Under the pieces are notes generated by a model that was given only the letters and a program-made list of their open reading frames with translations, had not been told where the DNA came from and made no database searches. Below are positions 20,831-29,947 of a stretch of DNA of 34,238 nucleotides, piece by piece. The DNA comes from an uncultured Bacteroidales bacterium (GTDB lineage Bacteria > Bacteroidota > Bacteroidia > Bacteroidales > F082), in the NCBI GenBank assembly GCA_947166105.1, contig CAMVCZ010000037.1, forward strand, positions 1-34,238. The letters are read 5' to 3'. The position numbers were made by a program, and so were the translations under genes. Numbering within the stretch: position 1 is the stretch's first letter; every line of letters starts with the position of its first letter.

Positions 20831-23800
20831 ATGAAACGACATATACTCTTTATTTGTTTCCTGATGATGTCAGCACTGCTATTCGCACGAGCCATTCCAG
20901 CGGACTTTGCCGACATTTTCTATCCCAACCCTTACACCGTTGAGCCTGACTCGACCAAAGTGATTTTCCCCATCCCCATCAACACGGGCAATCCACTGCA
21001 AGACCTCAACAACCAATCGCCGCTCTACCTCAGCGACCCCGACAACTTCCAGACCGAAATCATCTACGACCCGCTTACGGGACAATACACCTTCAAGCGT
21101 CGCATCGGCGATTTCTATTACGACACACCCACTACCCTATCGCAAAGCGAATACTTTGAGTATCAAAACCGTAAAGGCATTCAGGAATACTGGAAGGAAC
21201 GCCGTAGCCAAAACTCGCGCTCGACCACCAACGGCTCGTCCATCATCCCGCCCATGTTCATCGGCGGCAAGGCCTTCGAAACCATCTTCGGCAGCAACAC
21301 CATCGACATCCGCCCGCAAGGCTCCGTCGACCTCACCTTCGGCCTCAAGCACAACTACCGCGACGACCCTTCAATGAGTGAACGCCGCAAACGCAACCTC
21401 AACTTCGAGTTCGACCAAGACATCCAGCTCAATGTGTTGGCCAAAATCGGTGACAAAATCAATTTCAACATCAACAAGAACACCAAGGCGACTTTCAACT
21501 TTCAGGACAAATTAGCCCTGAAATACGAAGGCAAGGAGGACGAAATCATCCAACTGCTTGAGGCTGGCAACGTCAGTTTCCCGCTCAACAGCACCCTCAT
21601 CACCGGCACGCAGCAACTGTTCGGTATCAAGAGCAAGCTGAAGTTTGGCAACACCACCATTTCATCCATCGTTTCCTATCAGGAAAGCGAGTCGCAAAAC
21701 ATCACCGTGCAAGGCGGCGCGCAAACCAACGAATTCGACCTCAGTTGCTTGGACTATGAGGAAAACCGCCACTTCTTCCTGAGCCAATTCTTCAGGGACC
21801 AATACGAAACCGCCCTTTCCACCCTGCCTACTGTCACTTCGAGCGTTAATATCACCAAAATCGAGGTTTGGATCACAAACACCAACTCATCTACGCAGAA
21901 CACACGTAACATTCTTGCTCTCAACGACTTGGCAGAAGGAAAAGACGATTGGATCTACAACCCCGAAATCACTCCGACCAGCAACAAGCTCTTCCCGAGC
22001 AACGCCGCCAACAATTTGGTGAGCCGCATGGACACCACCCAAATCCGAAGCATCAGCACCGTGACCAACTACATGAGCAACGACCCCATGCGCATCGGCA
22101 GGTCGGGATACATGACCTCGGGCCGCGACTTTGAAAAAGTGGAAAACGCCCGCCGGTTGAGCAACACAGAATTTTCGCTCAACTCAAAGTTAGGCTTCAT
22201 CTCATTGAATGTCAGCCTCAACGCCAACCAAACCTTGGCTGTAGCATACCAATACACCATCGTAGGATCGGATGAAGTCTACCAAGTGGGTGAATTTTCC
22301 GACCAAGGCATCAACACACCCAACGTTTTGGTAACCAAACTGTTGAAAGGCACGACAGTAAACACAAAGATGCCCATCTGGAACCTGATGATGAAAAACG
22401 TCTACAACATCAGAGCCTACCAGATAAGCTCCAGCGATTTCATGCTGAACATTTTCTACAACGGCAACTCGAACAGCACGCCTTACGGCTACTTCACCGA
22501 AGGCTCAGTGAAAGGCATTGCCCTGCTCAACCTGATGGGATTGGACAACCTGACCACGCAAAACAACCCCATCGCGGGCGGTGATGGCGCTTTCGACTTC
22601 TTAGACAACGCAGCCACACAAGGCGGTACCATCAACTCGTCGAACGGACGCATTTTCTTCCCTGTGCTGGAGCCTTTCGGCAAGCATATCCGCAACAAAA
22701 TCTTCCCCAACGAACCCGAATTAGCCAACAAATACGCCTTCGACTCGCTCTACACGATGACCAAGACCTCGGCAGAGCAATATTCCGAAAAGAACAAGTT
22801 CAGCCTGAAGGGTTACTACTCCTCGCAGTCGGGCAGCGAAATCAGCCTCAATGCCATGAATGTGGCGCAAGGTTCGGTGACCGTCACGGCAGGCGGCGTG
22901 CAATTGGTTGAAAACGTTGACTATACCGTTGACTACACCTTGGGTCGCGTGACCATCCTGAACGAAGGCATCCTCAATTCAGGCACGCCCATCAACATTG
23001 CTTTGGAATCCAACTCAGGCTTCAGTGCCATTAGGAAGACGTTCCTCGGCACCCGCGTCGAGCACGAGTTCAACCGCGATTTCCACTTGGGCGGAACGGT
23101 GCTTTACTTGGGCGAGAAATCGTACACCCAAAAAATCAACTACGGCGAGGAAGCCATCTCCAACACCATTTACGGTGCCGACATTAGCTACAACACCGAG
23201 GCCCGTTGGCTGACGAGCTTCATCAACGCCCTGCCCGGCATCAGCACCAAAGCCCCGTCGCGCGTCAGGGTGGATGGCGAGTTTGCCCGTTTCATCCCCG
23301 GCCTTTCCAAGTCGGCAGCCGAGCCTGGCACTTCCTACATCGACGACTTTGAAGGCGCCAAATCGACCATCGACTTGCGTCTTCCTACCTTGTGGAACCT
23401 TGCCAGCACGCCCCAAAACCAAACCGACCTCTTCCCCGAAGCCGCCGCAGGAACGGGACTCAACTACGGCAAGAACCGCGCTAAACTGTCGTGGTACGTC
23501 ATCGACAATTCTGTGTTCTACGACACCTATTCCAATTACCGTCCGAGTAATGTCACCAACGAGGAACTATCGAAAAACAGTGTCCGTCAGGTGCTTGAAA
23601 CCGAGATTTTCCCCATGAAAGACATCGCAACGGGCACACAAACCAATGTTTCGGTGCTCAACTTGGCCTATTATCCCGAAGAAAGAGGCCCCTACAACTA
23701 CGATGTCGACCCCACCCAATACTCCGCCGGTATCAACGAGGAAGGCAAACTCAACGACCCGAGCAGCCGTTGGGCAGGCATCATGCGCAAGATGGAATCG

Positions 23801-26800
23801 ATTGACTTTGAAGCCACAAACATCGAGTACATCGAATTCTGGCTGATGGACCCCTTCGCCGATGAGGAATTCCAAAACAACCCTGGAAAACTCTACATCA
23901 ACCTCGGCGACATTTCCGAAGACATCCTCCGCGACGGGCGCAAATTCTACGAAAATGGTATGCCCACCTCTGAAGTGGTGGAGAATGTGGACACCACCAT
24001 TTGGGGACGTGTGCCCACCTTGCAAGACCTCGTCGGCACCTTCAGCAACGATGCCAACGCCCGTCAGTATCAGGATATTGGCTACGACGGTCTCCGCGAT
24101 GTGGACGAGCGTAGTTTCTTTGAAACCAACTATTTAGCAGCCATCAGAAACCGCTTTGGCGAAGGTTCGGGAGCTTACAGCAAAGCCAACAACGACCCTT
24201 CGAGCGACAATTACCATTATTTCCGCTCCACGGAATGGGACTCCGACGAAATACACTCCAGTATCCTTGAAAGGTACAAGGACTACACCGGACCCGATGG
24301 CAACTCCCCTTCCGACGTGCAGCAAACCGAGGTTTATACGAACAGCAACTCCACCTTGCCCAATGCCGAAGACATCAACGGCGACAACACCTTGAGCGAA
24401 ACCGAGCGTTATTACCAATATGTTATCGACCTCGACCCCGCCAAGATGATAGTGGGCCACAACCACATTGCCGACATCCATGAGGCCACCCAAATCGCGC
24501 TGCCTAACGGCACCTTCGGCACCACCACTTGGTACCAATTCCGCATCCCCATCAAGCAGCCCGACAGGGTCATCGGCCACATCGACGACTATTCGTCCAT
24601 CCGCTTTATGCGTATGTTCGTCAACGGTTTCCAGCGTCCCATCGTGTTGCGTTTCGCCACCCTCGACCTCGTGAAGGGCGAATGGCGCACCTATTCGCAA
24701 AGCATCCAAGCCCCCGGCGAATACGAACCAAACGACATCAGCAACGAGACCACTTTTGACGTTTCGGCGGTCAGCATCGACGAAAACTACCATCGCCAGC
24801 CCGTGCCCTACATCATCCCGCCCGGCATCCAGCAAGAAAGGGTTATCGGCATGACCCAAACCACCCGCATCAATGAGCAAGCGTTGCAAATGACCGTGCA
24901 AAACCTTGTTGACGGTGACGGCAGGGCCATCTACAAGACCACCGACTTCGACCTGCGTCAATACAAATACCTAAAGATGTTCGTCCACGCCGAAGCAGCC
25001 CAAGAGGACAGCCCGCTCGACGACCAAGACCTTTGCGTCTTCATGCGTATCGGTACCGACTTCACCGAAAACTACTATGAATACGAAATACCGCTGAAGA
25101 TGACCCCATGGGGAACGGCACGCACCAATGTGCAAGCCATCTGGCCTGAAATCAACAACTTGGACATCCGATTGGAAGACCTTGTGGAAGTGAAACAAAG
25201 GCGCAACGAAGCCATGAACAAGCCCAACAGCAATGTCAGGCTCAATTACATCTATTCCGAAAAGGTGAGAAAAGGCACTGTCGACAACAAGGACTACTAC
25301 CACACCATCAAGGTGATAGGCAACCCCACCATCAGCGATGTGGAAGCCATGATGATTGGTATTCGCAACCCCAAGCGGCAAAACCTCGCCGATACCGACG
25401 ACGGCCAACCAAAGAGTGCCGTGGTGTGGATCAATGAGTTGCGCCTCACCGAACTCAGCAGCAAGGGCGGCATAGCAGCCACTGGCCGATTTGAAGCAAC
25501 CTTGGCCGACTTGGGCCGCGTGAGCGTGAACGGCTCCTATCAGTCGGCCGGTTTCGGCAGCTTGGACAGCCGCATCGCCAACAACACCTTCGAGGCCAAC
25601 TCTGCCTTCAACGTTTCCACCGACCTTGAATTAGGCAAGTTCCTCGAAAACACCGGATTGAAGATTCCGTTGCACTTCGACTACGGCGAGAACAAAATCA
25701 CCCCGCTCTACAACCCTTACGACCCCGACATCATGCTGAAGGACGCCTTGGCCGCCATGAACAGCGACGAAGAGCGGAAGGAATTCACCTCCTCCATCCA
25801 CGACTTCACGCGGCAGAAGAACATCAACTTCATGAATGTCAGGAAAGAACGTGTCAACAAGAAGCGGAATAAAGACGAGGGAAGCGAAAAGCCCAAGGAA
25901 AACCCGAGAGACCCCAACAAGGGCTTGGGCGGCGGACGAGGCAACATGCCCAAAGTACACTTCTACGACATTGAGAACTTCAACCTGTCCTTCTCCTATA
26001 ACGAGACCTTCCAAGAGAACACCGACATCAAGTATTACATGGTGAAGGCCTATCGTGGCTCGTTGGGCTACAACTTCGCGGGCAATCCCAAACCCGTAGA
26101 GCCTTTCGCCAAGGCCAAGTGGGCCGCAAAACCCGCGTTCCAAATCATCAAGGACATCAATTTCTATTACGCGCCCAAGAGCATCACCTTCAACACGGAG
26201 ATGTACCGCTACTTCTCCGAAAGGGAATTGCGCAACAAGAGCGGCGGTGAAATCATCATCACCCCCACATTCTCGCGCCAATGGGACTGGACCCGCAACT
26301 ATCAGCTTCGCTATGACCTCACCAAAGGCCTGAACTTCGACTATTCGGCCCAAGCCCAAGCCTACATCTACGAGCCTGCGGGCTACGTCGACAAGAGCGT
26401 CGACCCCGAAACTTGGCAGAAGAACCAAGACACCATCAAGAACGAATTGAAGCACTTGGGTTCCATGTCGCGATTCCAGCAGAACTTCAACGCCAGCTAC
26501 ACCTTGCCCATCAACAAGATTCCGATTTTCAACTGGATTTCGGCCACCGCCAACTACCAAGGCACCTACACCTGGATTGCCTCGGCACAGTCCATCCAAG
26601 CACGCTTGGGCAACACCATCGAGAACTCGAACAACATCCAAGGCAACGCCACCCTCGATTTCACCAAGTTATATAATAAGGTGCCTTACCTGAAGAACCT
26701 CAACACCCCACAACGGCGCAACAACAGCGGCAAGGGCAACCGAAACAACCAAAGCAAAGGAAAAGGCGAAGAAGAAGGCGAGCAGCCAGCCGACTCGACC

Positions 26801-28267
26801 AAGACCAAGCCAAAAGTCAATGTCGGAAAGATTGTCCTCGACAACAGCTTGCGCATCCTCACCCTCGTCAAGAAAGTTTCGGGCACCTATTCGTTAGCCA
26901 ACGGGCAATCGCTACCCGGATTCCTACCCAAGGCACAATACTTCGGCATGAGCAGCAGCACAGGTTGGGCTCCCGGCGTGGGCTTCGTGTTGGGCAGCTC
27001 TTTCGGCGAAGACGACAACATCTTCAACAAGGCCGTCGCCCACAGCATTGATGTAGACGACGTCAAACGTTGGCTCACCACCGACTCCATTTTGAGCAAC
27101 CCCTACACGCGCCACATGACTGAGACGATGAACTACCGTGTGAACACAGAACCCCTACCCGGCTTCAAGGTCGACTTCACCGGCAACCGCACTTTCGCCG
27201 AAAACCGCCAACACTACTTCCGCTACAACAACTTGACCAACCAGTTTGACATTTTCACGCCCACCAACAGCGGCAATTTCAGCATGAGTTTCTTCATGCT
27301 AAAAACTTCTTTTGCGGCTTCCGATTCCACATCCTCTAAACTCTTCGACAACCTGTTGAGCTACCGCAAGACCATCGCCGAGCGCATCGCCCGCAACAAT
27401 CCGCAATGGATTGAGCAAGTGAACGAATATGTCTACGACAGTGTGGCTGGCGACTATTTCCCGAAAGGCTACACCTCTGGCTCGATGGACGTGCTGCTTT
27501 ATTCCTTCATCGCGGCTTATACCGGAAAAGACCCCAACACCCTCAGCCTCAATCCATTCCCGCGAATCCCGTTGCCCAACTGGAACTTCTCCTACAGCGG
27601 TCTGACCAACATTCCCGCCATCGGAAAGGTTTTCAAGACATTGAACATCACCCATAGCTACAAGTCGAACTATGCCATCAACGCATGGGCCAGCAATGTT
27701 TATTACGACGAAAACAACACCATCCAGACCTACGAGAATTCCGACCTTATCGTCCCGAAATACGACATCGCACAAATTGTCATCAGTGAGCAATTCGCCC
27801 CCCTGATTGGTATCGATATTGGCCTGCAAAACTCCATGACCACCAACTTCCAGTTCAAGAAGTCGAGGACTATGACCTTGAGTTTCGCCAACAACCAACT
27901 CACCGAAGTGAGTGGGCGGGAAATCGTCATCGGCGCGGGCTATCGCCTCAAGAACCTCAGCTTCTCCTTCACTCCCCTCGGTGGCAGCGGCAAGTCGCAA
28001 ACCATCAAGAACGACCTCGTGCTGAAGCTCGACATCGGCTTCAAGAAAGACATCACCATCCTACGCCGCATCGACGAGCGCAACAACCAAGTTTCGGCAG
28101 GCCAAAACAAAATCAACATCTACCTCACCGCCGACTACACCTTCAGCAAACGCCTGAGTGCCCAAGCCTTCTTCAAGCGCGACGTGTCGGATCCGTTTGT
28201 GGCCAACACCTTCCGCAACTCCACCACTTTTGCCGGCGTGACCATCCGATTCAGCCTCGCACAATAA
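20831..28267 (+). CDS. sprA: T9SS outer-membrane translocon protein SprA (Sov)
   Basis: SprA forms the giant 36-strand outer-membrane barrel through which type IX secretion cargo leaves the periplasm; the Porphyromonas homologue is Sov. The 2478-residue length fits this family, which is close to 2400-2500 residues. It has a signal peptide (residues 1-19), early conserved segments such as GSVDLTFGLKHNYRDDPSMSERRKR and the EFDQDIQLNVLAKIGDKINF strand pair, a central SYIDDFEGAKSTIDLR motif, and a C-terminal series of beta strands ending GVTIRFSLAQ. Two lysine- and glycine-rich low-complexity inserts lie near residues 1675-1705 and 1957-1985, probably flexible loops. Cargo candidates in the window are the genes at 5431 and 7202. 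Downstream gcvH, vanZ-like and tonB complete a gene order I recall from Flavobacteriia. Confidence 0.97.
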   Translation: MKRHILFICFLMMSALLFARAIPADFADIFYPNPYTVEPDSTKVIFPIPINTGNPLQDLNNQSPLYLSDPDNFQTEIIYDPLTGQYTFKRRIGDFYYDTPTTLSQSEYFEYQNRKGIQEYWKERRSQNSRSTTNGSSIIPPMFIGGKAFETIFGSNTIDIRPQGSVDLTFGLKHNYRDDPSMSERRKRNLNFEFDQDIQLNVLAKIGDKINFNINKNTKATFNFQDKLALKYEGKEDEIIQLLEAGNVSFPLNSTLITGTQQLFGIKSKLKFGNTTISSIVSYQESESQNITVQGGAQTNEFDLSCLDYEENRHFFLSQFFRDQYETALSTLPTVTSSVNITKIEVWITNTNSSTQNTRNILALNDLAEGKDDWIYNPEITPTSNKLFPSNAANNLVSRMDTTQIRSISTVTNYMSNDPMRIGRSGYMTSGRDFEKVENARRLSNTEFSLNSKLGFISLNVSLNANQTLAVAYQYTIVGSDEVYQVGEFSDQGINTPNVLVTKLLKGTTVNTKMPIWNLMMKNVYNIRAYQISSSDFMLNIFYNGNSNSTPYGYFTEGSVKGIALLNLMGLDNLTTQNNPIAGGDGAFDFLDNAATQGGTINSSNGRIFFPVLEPFGKHIRNKIFPNEPELANKYAFDSLYTMTKTSAEQYSEKNKFSLKGYYSSQSGSEISLNAMNVAQGSVTVTAGGVQLVENVDYTVDYTLGRVTILNEGILNSGTPINIALESNSGFSAIRKTFLGTRVEHEFNRDFHLGGTVLYLGEKSYTQKINYGEEAISNTIYGADISYNTEARWLTSFINALPGISTKAPSRVRVDGEFARFIPGLSKSAAEPGTSYIDDFEGAKSTIDLRLPTLWNLASTPQNQTDLFPEAAAGTGLNYGKNRAKLSWYVIDNSVFYDTYSNYRPSNVTNEELSKNSVRQVLETEIFPMKDIATGTQTNVSVLNLAYYPEERGPYNYDVDPTQYSAGINEEGKLNDPSSRWAGIMRKMESIDFEATNIEYIEFWLMDPFADEEFQNNPGKLYINLGDISEDILRDGRKFYENGMPTSEVVENVDTTIWGRVPTLQDLVGTFSNDANARQYQDIGYDGLRDVDERSFFETNYLAAIRNRFGEGSGAYSKANNDPSSDNYHYFRSTEWDSDEIHSSILERYKDYTGPDGNSPSDVQQTEVYTNSNSTLPNAEDINGDNTLSETERYYQYVIDLDPAKMIVGHNHIADIHEATQIALPNGTFGTTTWYQFRIPIKQPDRVIGHIDDYSSIRFMRMFVNGFQRPIVLRFATLDLVKGEWRTYSQSIQAPGEYEPNDISNETTFDVSAVSIDENYHRQPVPYIIPPGIQQERVIGMTQTTRINEQALQMTVQNLVDGDGRAIYKTTDFDLRQYKYLKMFVHAEAAQEDSPLDDQDLCVFMRIGTDFTENYYEYEIPLKMTPWGTARTNVQAIWPEINNLDIRLEDLVEVKQRRNEAMNKPNSNVRLNYIYSEKVRKGTVDNKDYYHTIKVIGNPTISDVEAMMIGIRNPKRQNLADTDDGQPKSAVVWINELRLTELSSKGGIAATGRFEATLADLGRVSVNGSYQSAGFGSLDSRIANNTFEANSAFNVSTDLELGKFLENTGLKIPLHFDYGENKITPLYNPYDPDIMLKDALAAMNSDEERKEFTSSIHDFTRQKNINFMNVRKERVNKKRNKDEGSEKPKENPRDPNKGLGGGRGNMPKVHFYDIENFNLSFSYNETFQENTDIKYYMVKAYRGSLGYNFAGNPKPVEPFAKAKWAAKPAFQIIKDINFYYAPKSITFNTEMYRYFSERELRNKSGGEIIITPTFSRQWDWTRNYQLRYDLTKGLNFDYSAQAQAYIYEPAGYVDKSVDPETWQKNQDTIKNELKHLGSMSRFQQNFNASYTLPINKIPIFNWISATANYQGTYTWIASAQSIQARLGNTIENSNNIQGNATLDFTKLYNKVPYLKNLNTPQRRNNSGKGNRNNQSKGKGEEEGEQPADSTKTKPKVNVGKIVLDNSLRILTLVKKVSGTYSLANGQSLPGFLPKAQYFGMSSSTGWAPGVGFVLGSSFGEDDNIFNKAVAHSIDVDDVKRWLTTDSILSNPYTRHMTETMNYRVNTEPLPGFKVDFTGNRTFAENRQHYFRYNNLTNQFDIFTPTNSGNFSMSFFMLKTSFAASDSTSSKLFDNLLSYRKTIAERIARNNPQWIEQVNEYVYDSVAGDYFPKGYTSGSMDVLLYSFIAAYTGKDPNTLSLNPFPRIPLPNWNFSYSGLTNIPAIGKVFKTLNITHSYKSNYAINAWASNVYYDENNTIQTYENSDLIVPKYDIAQIVISEQFAPLIGIDIGLQNSMTTNFQFKKSRTMTLSFANNQLTEVSGREIVIGAGYRLKNLSFSFTPLGGSGKSQTIKNDLVLKLDIGFKKDITILRRIDERNNQVSAGQNKINIYLTADYTFSKRLSAQAFFKRDVSDPFVANTFRNSTTFAGVTIRFSLAQ

Positions 28268-28305
28268 AATTTTCAACAAAATGCGGAGTGAGCCATTAAA
28301 ATATG

Positions 28306-28313
28306 TATTTTCG
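28306..28313 (+). promoter_or_regulatory. Probable -7 promoter box for gcvH
   Basis: TATTTTCG, followed by C, matches TAnnTTTG at seven of eight positions, 36 bases before the ATG. The same TTTTCGC variant occurs before the tonB gene. Confidence 0.4.
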
Positions 28314-28348
28314 CAGCCAAATTTAAACAACTTTAAAACATACAGAAA

Positions 28349-28738
28349 ATGAATATTCCAGCAAATCTGAAGTACACCAACGACGACGAATGGATCCGCT
28401 TAGAAGGCGAAACCGCTTACGTCGGCATTACCGATTACGCACAACACGAGCTTGGCGACATCACTTTCGTTGATGTTGACCCCGACCTCGTTGGCGAAAC
28501 CTTAGACGCCCAAGAAGAATTTGGCGCCATCGAAGCCGTGAAGACCACCGCCGAGCTGCTCATGCCCGTTGGCGGCGAAATCCTCGAAGTCAACGAAGCC
28601 CTCGCTGACGAAGAGAACGCCAAACTCGTCAATACCGACCCCTACGGCGAGGCTTGGATCATCAAAATCAAGGTGAACGACGCCTCCGAGGTCGACGGCC
28701 TCTTGGATGCCGCCGCCTATGAAGCCAAGATCGGTTAA
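28349..28738 (+). CDS. gcvH: Glycine cleavage system H protein
   Basis: GcvH carries the lipoyl arm that shuttles the aminomethyl group between the P, T and L proteins of glycine cleavage. The 129-residue length is normal. The N-terminus YTNDDEWIRLEGETAYVGIT and the hammerhead region HELGDITFVDVD are typical. The lipoylated lysine is K65 in GAIEAVKTTAELLMPVGGEI. No gcvP or gcvT is nearby; stand-alone gcvH within the sprA locus fits the arrangement I recall in Bacteroidetes. Its 3' end overlaps the likely start of the VanZ-like gene. Confidence 0.95.
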   Translation: MNIPANLKYTNDDEWIRLEGETAYVGITDYAQHELGDITFVDVDPDLVGETLDAQEEFGAIEAVKTTAELLMPVGGEILEVNEALADEENAKLVNTDPYGEAWIIKIKVNDASEVDGLLDAAAYEAKIG

Positions 28739-29129
28739 TCCCTTGGAACGACTGACCAGAAATAGTTACCCGGGAATCTTGTGCGGAATCGTCATCCTGA
28801 TTCTGACAGGAATCCCGGGTTCTGCTTTTCCACGGGTCAAGCCCATCGTGGGTGTTGACAAAGTGGTGCATGTCTTCATGTATGCCACTTTCGCCTTCCT
28901 CTGTCTTTGGGGCTACCGCAAACAGTTCATTGACAACGGCATGGCCTATCGTAAACGGGCTTTGCTCCTTGCCATCATCATCAGCATTGCTTACGGCGGC
29001 ATCACCGAACTGATGCAGGAACATCTCGTGCCAAGCCGCACCGGCGACTGGTTCGACTTTGCCTCCGACAGCATAGGAACCTTCATCGGAGTAGGCGTTT
29101 TTCATCTTTTTTACCGCCACAAAAAATAA
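28719..29129 (+). CDS. VanZ-like family membrane protein
   Basis: This is a membrane protein of about 136 residues with four hydrophobic segments. VanZ-family hallmarks are visible: VDKVVHVFMYATFAFL with the conserved D-K-H-x-x-Y pattern, a central ITELMQE glutamate, and DWFDFASDSIGTFIGV near the end. The function of these proteins outside teicoplanin resistance is unknown. The start is uncertain: ATG 28707 and ATG 28719 overlap gcvH by 32 or 20 bases, and TTG 28743 follows it. I chose 28719, which keeps a short polar N-terminus before the first helix and implies coupling to gcvH. Confidence 0.8.
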   Translation: MKPRSVNPLERLTRNSYPGILCGIVILILTGIPGSAFPRVKPIVGVDKVVHVFMYATFAFLCLWGYRKQFIDNGMAYRKRALLLAIIISIAYGGITELMQEHLVPSRTGDWFDFASDSIGTFIGVGVFHLFYRHKK

Positions 29130-29140
29130 AATTTGCCCTA

Positions 29141-29189
29141 TTTGCGTTTCATAAACAAATAATTCCTATTTTCGCACCCAAAATAGGAA
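29141..29189 (+). promoter_or_regulatory. Promoter of the tonB-like gene with an overlapping palindrome
   Basis: TATTTTCG (29167-29174), followed by C, is a near-consensus -7 box, with TTTG (29141-29144) 22 bases upstream. A perfect 10-bp inverted repeat TTCCTATTTT (29163-29172) / AAAATAGGAA (29180-29189) with a 7-base centre spans the box and the expected transcription start. It could be an operator or a 5' mRNA hairpin. Confidence 0.5.
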
Positions 29190-29213
29190 GTAAAATCTAA
29201 AAACACATAACCA

Positions 29214-29894
29214 ATGGAAGAGAAGAAATCACCTAAAGCCAATCTTGAGAACAAGAAAGTGATGTTCACGCAGATAGGTCTGATTATCAGCTTGCTTATC
29301 GCGTGGATGGCCTTCGAACACAAGAGCTACGACAAGCGCGAAATCGACCCGAGCTTGCTCCGCCAGACCGAAGTCGTCGAGGAAGAAATGGTGGAAATCA
29401 CCAAGCAGGAAGAGCCAAAGCCCCAGCCTGTGGAGGTGCCCAAGCAGACCACGCAACTTGAAATCGTGGAAGACGACGTTGAAGTGGAAGACATCGAAAT
29501 CAACGCCGAAGTGGACCAAGCCGAAGTCATTGAGGAGTATGTCCCTGTCGAGGTTGAGGAAGAGGAAGTCGTTGAACAGGAAATCTTCCAAATCGTGGAA
29601 GAGATGCCTGCCTACCCTGGTGGCGACCAGAAACTGATGGAGTTCATCGCCAAAGGCATCAAGTATCCCCAGATTGCCCGCGAAACTGGTATTCAAGGCC
29701 GTGTGTTCGTCGGTTTCGTTGTCGAGCCTGACGGCAGCGTCTCCAATGTGAAGGTGCTCCGTGGCATTGGTGGCGGTTGCGACGAGGAAGCCATGCGCGT
29801 CGTCAAATCGATGCCGAAATGGAAGCCGGGCAAGCAGCGTGGTAAGGCCGTGCGTGTGAGCTACATGTTGCCCGTCAACTTCAAGTTGCAATAA
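29214..29894 (+). CDS. Energy transducer TonB-like protein
   Basis: TonB links the inner-membrane ExbB-ExbD motor to outer-membrane receptors. This 226-residue protein has a short cytoplasmic N-terminus, one membrane helix (about residues 17-34), then a long acidic stretch with P/E/V-rich repeats (about 50-125) that would cross the periplasm. It ends in a TonB C-terminal domain: PAYPGGDQKLMEFIAKGIKYP, GIQGRVFVGFVVEPDGSVSN, DEEAMRVVKSMPKWKPGKQRG and a final strand SYMLPVNFKL. The linker is dominated by acidic residues rather than the lysine-proline repeats of enterobacterial TonB. No exbB or exbD is nearby. A role in powering the receptor at 8985 is possible but not shown. Confidence 0.9.
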   Translation: MEEKKSPKANLENKKVMFTQIGLIISLLIAWMAFEHKSYDKREIDPSLLRQTEVVEEEMVEITKQEEPKPQPVEVPKQTTQLEIVEDDVEVEDIEINAEVDQAEVIEEYVPVEVEEEEVVEQEIFQIVEEMPAYPGGDQKLMEFIAKGIKYPQIARETGIQGRVFVGFVVEPDGSVSNVKVLRGIGGGCDEEAMRVVKSMPKWKPGKQRGKAVRVSYMLPVNFKLQ

Positions 29895-29908
29895 GCACTG
29901 CTATCCCA

Positions 29909-29947
29909 AAATGAAAAAAGCCAGCGTTTTGCTGGCTTTTTTCATTT
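29909..29947. terminator. Bidirectional terminator between tonB and uvrC
   Basis: Perfect 17-bp stem from AAATGAAAAAAGCCAGC (29909-29925) and its complement (29931-29947), with loop GTTTT. The uvrC stop codon (29942-29944) lies inside the stem. Confidence 0.88.

Noticed and set aside
25631..26641. Long open frame antisense to sprA (336 codons)
   Set aside because: Valine-rich shadow translation opposite sprA with no family resemblance.
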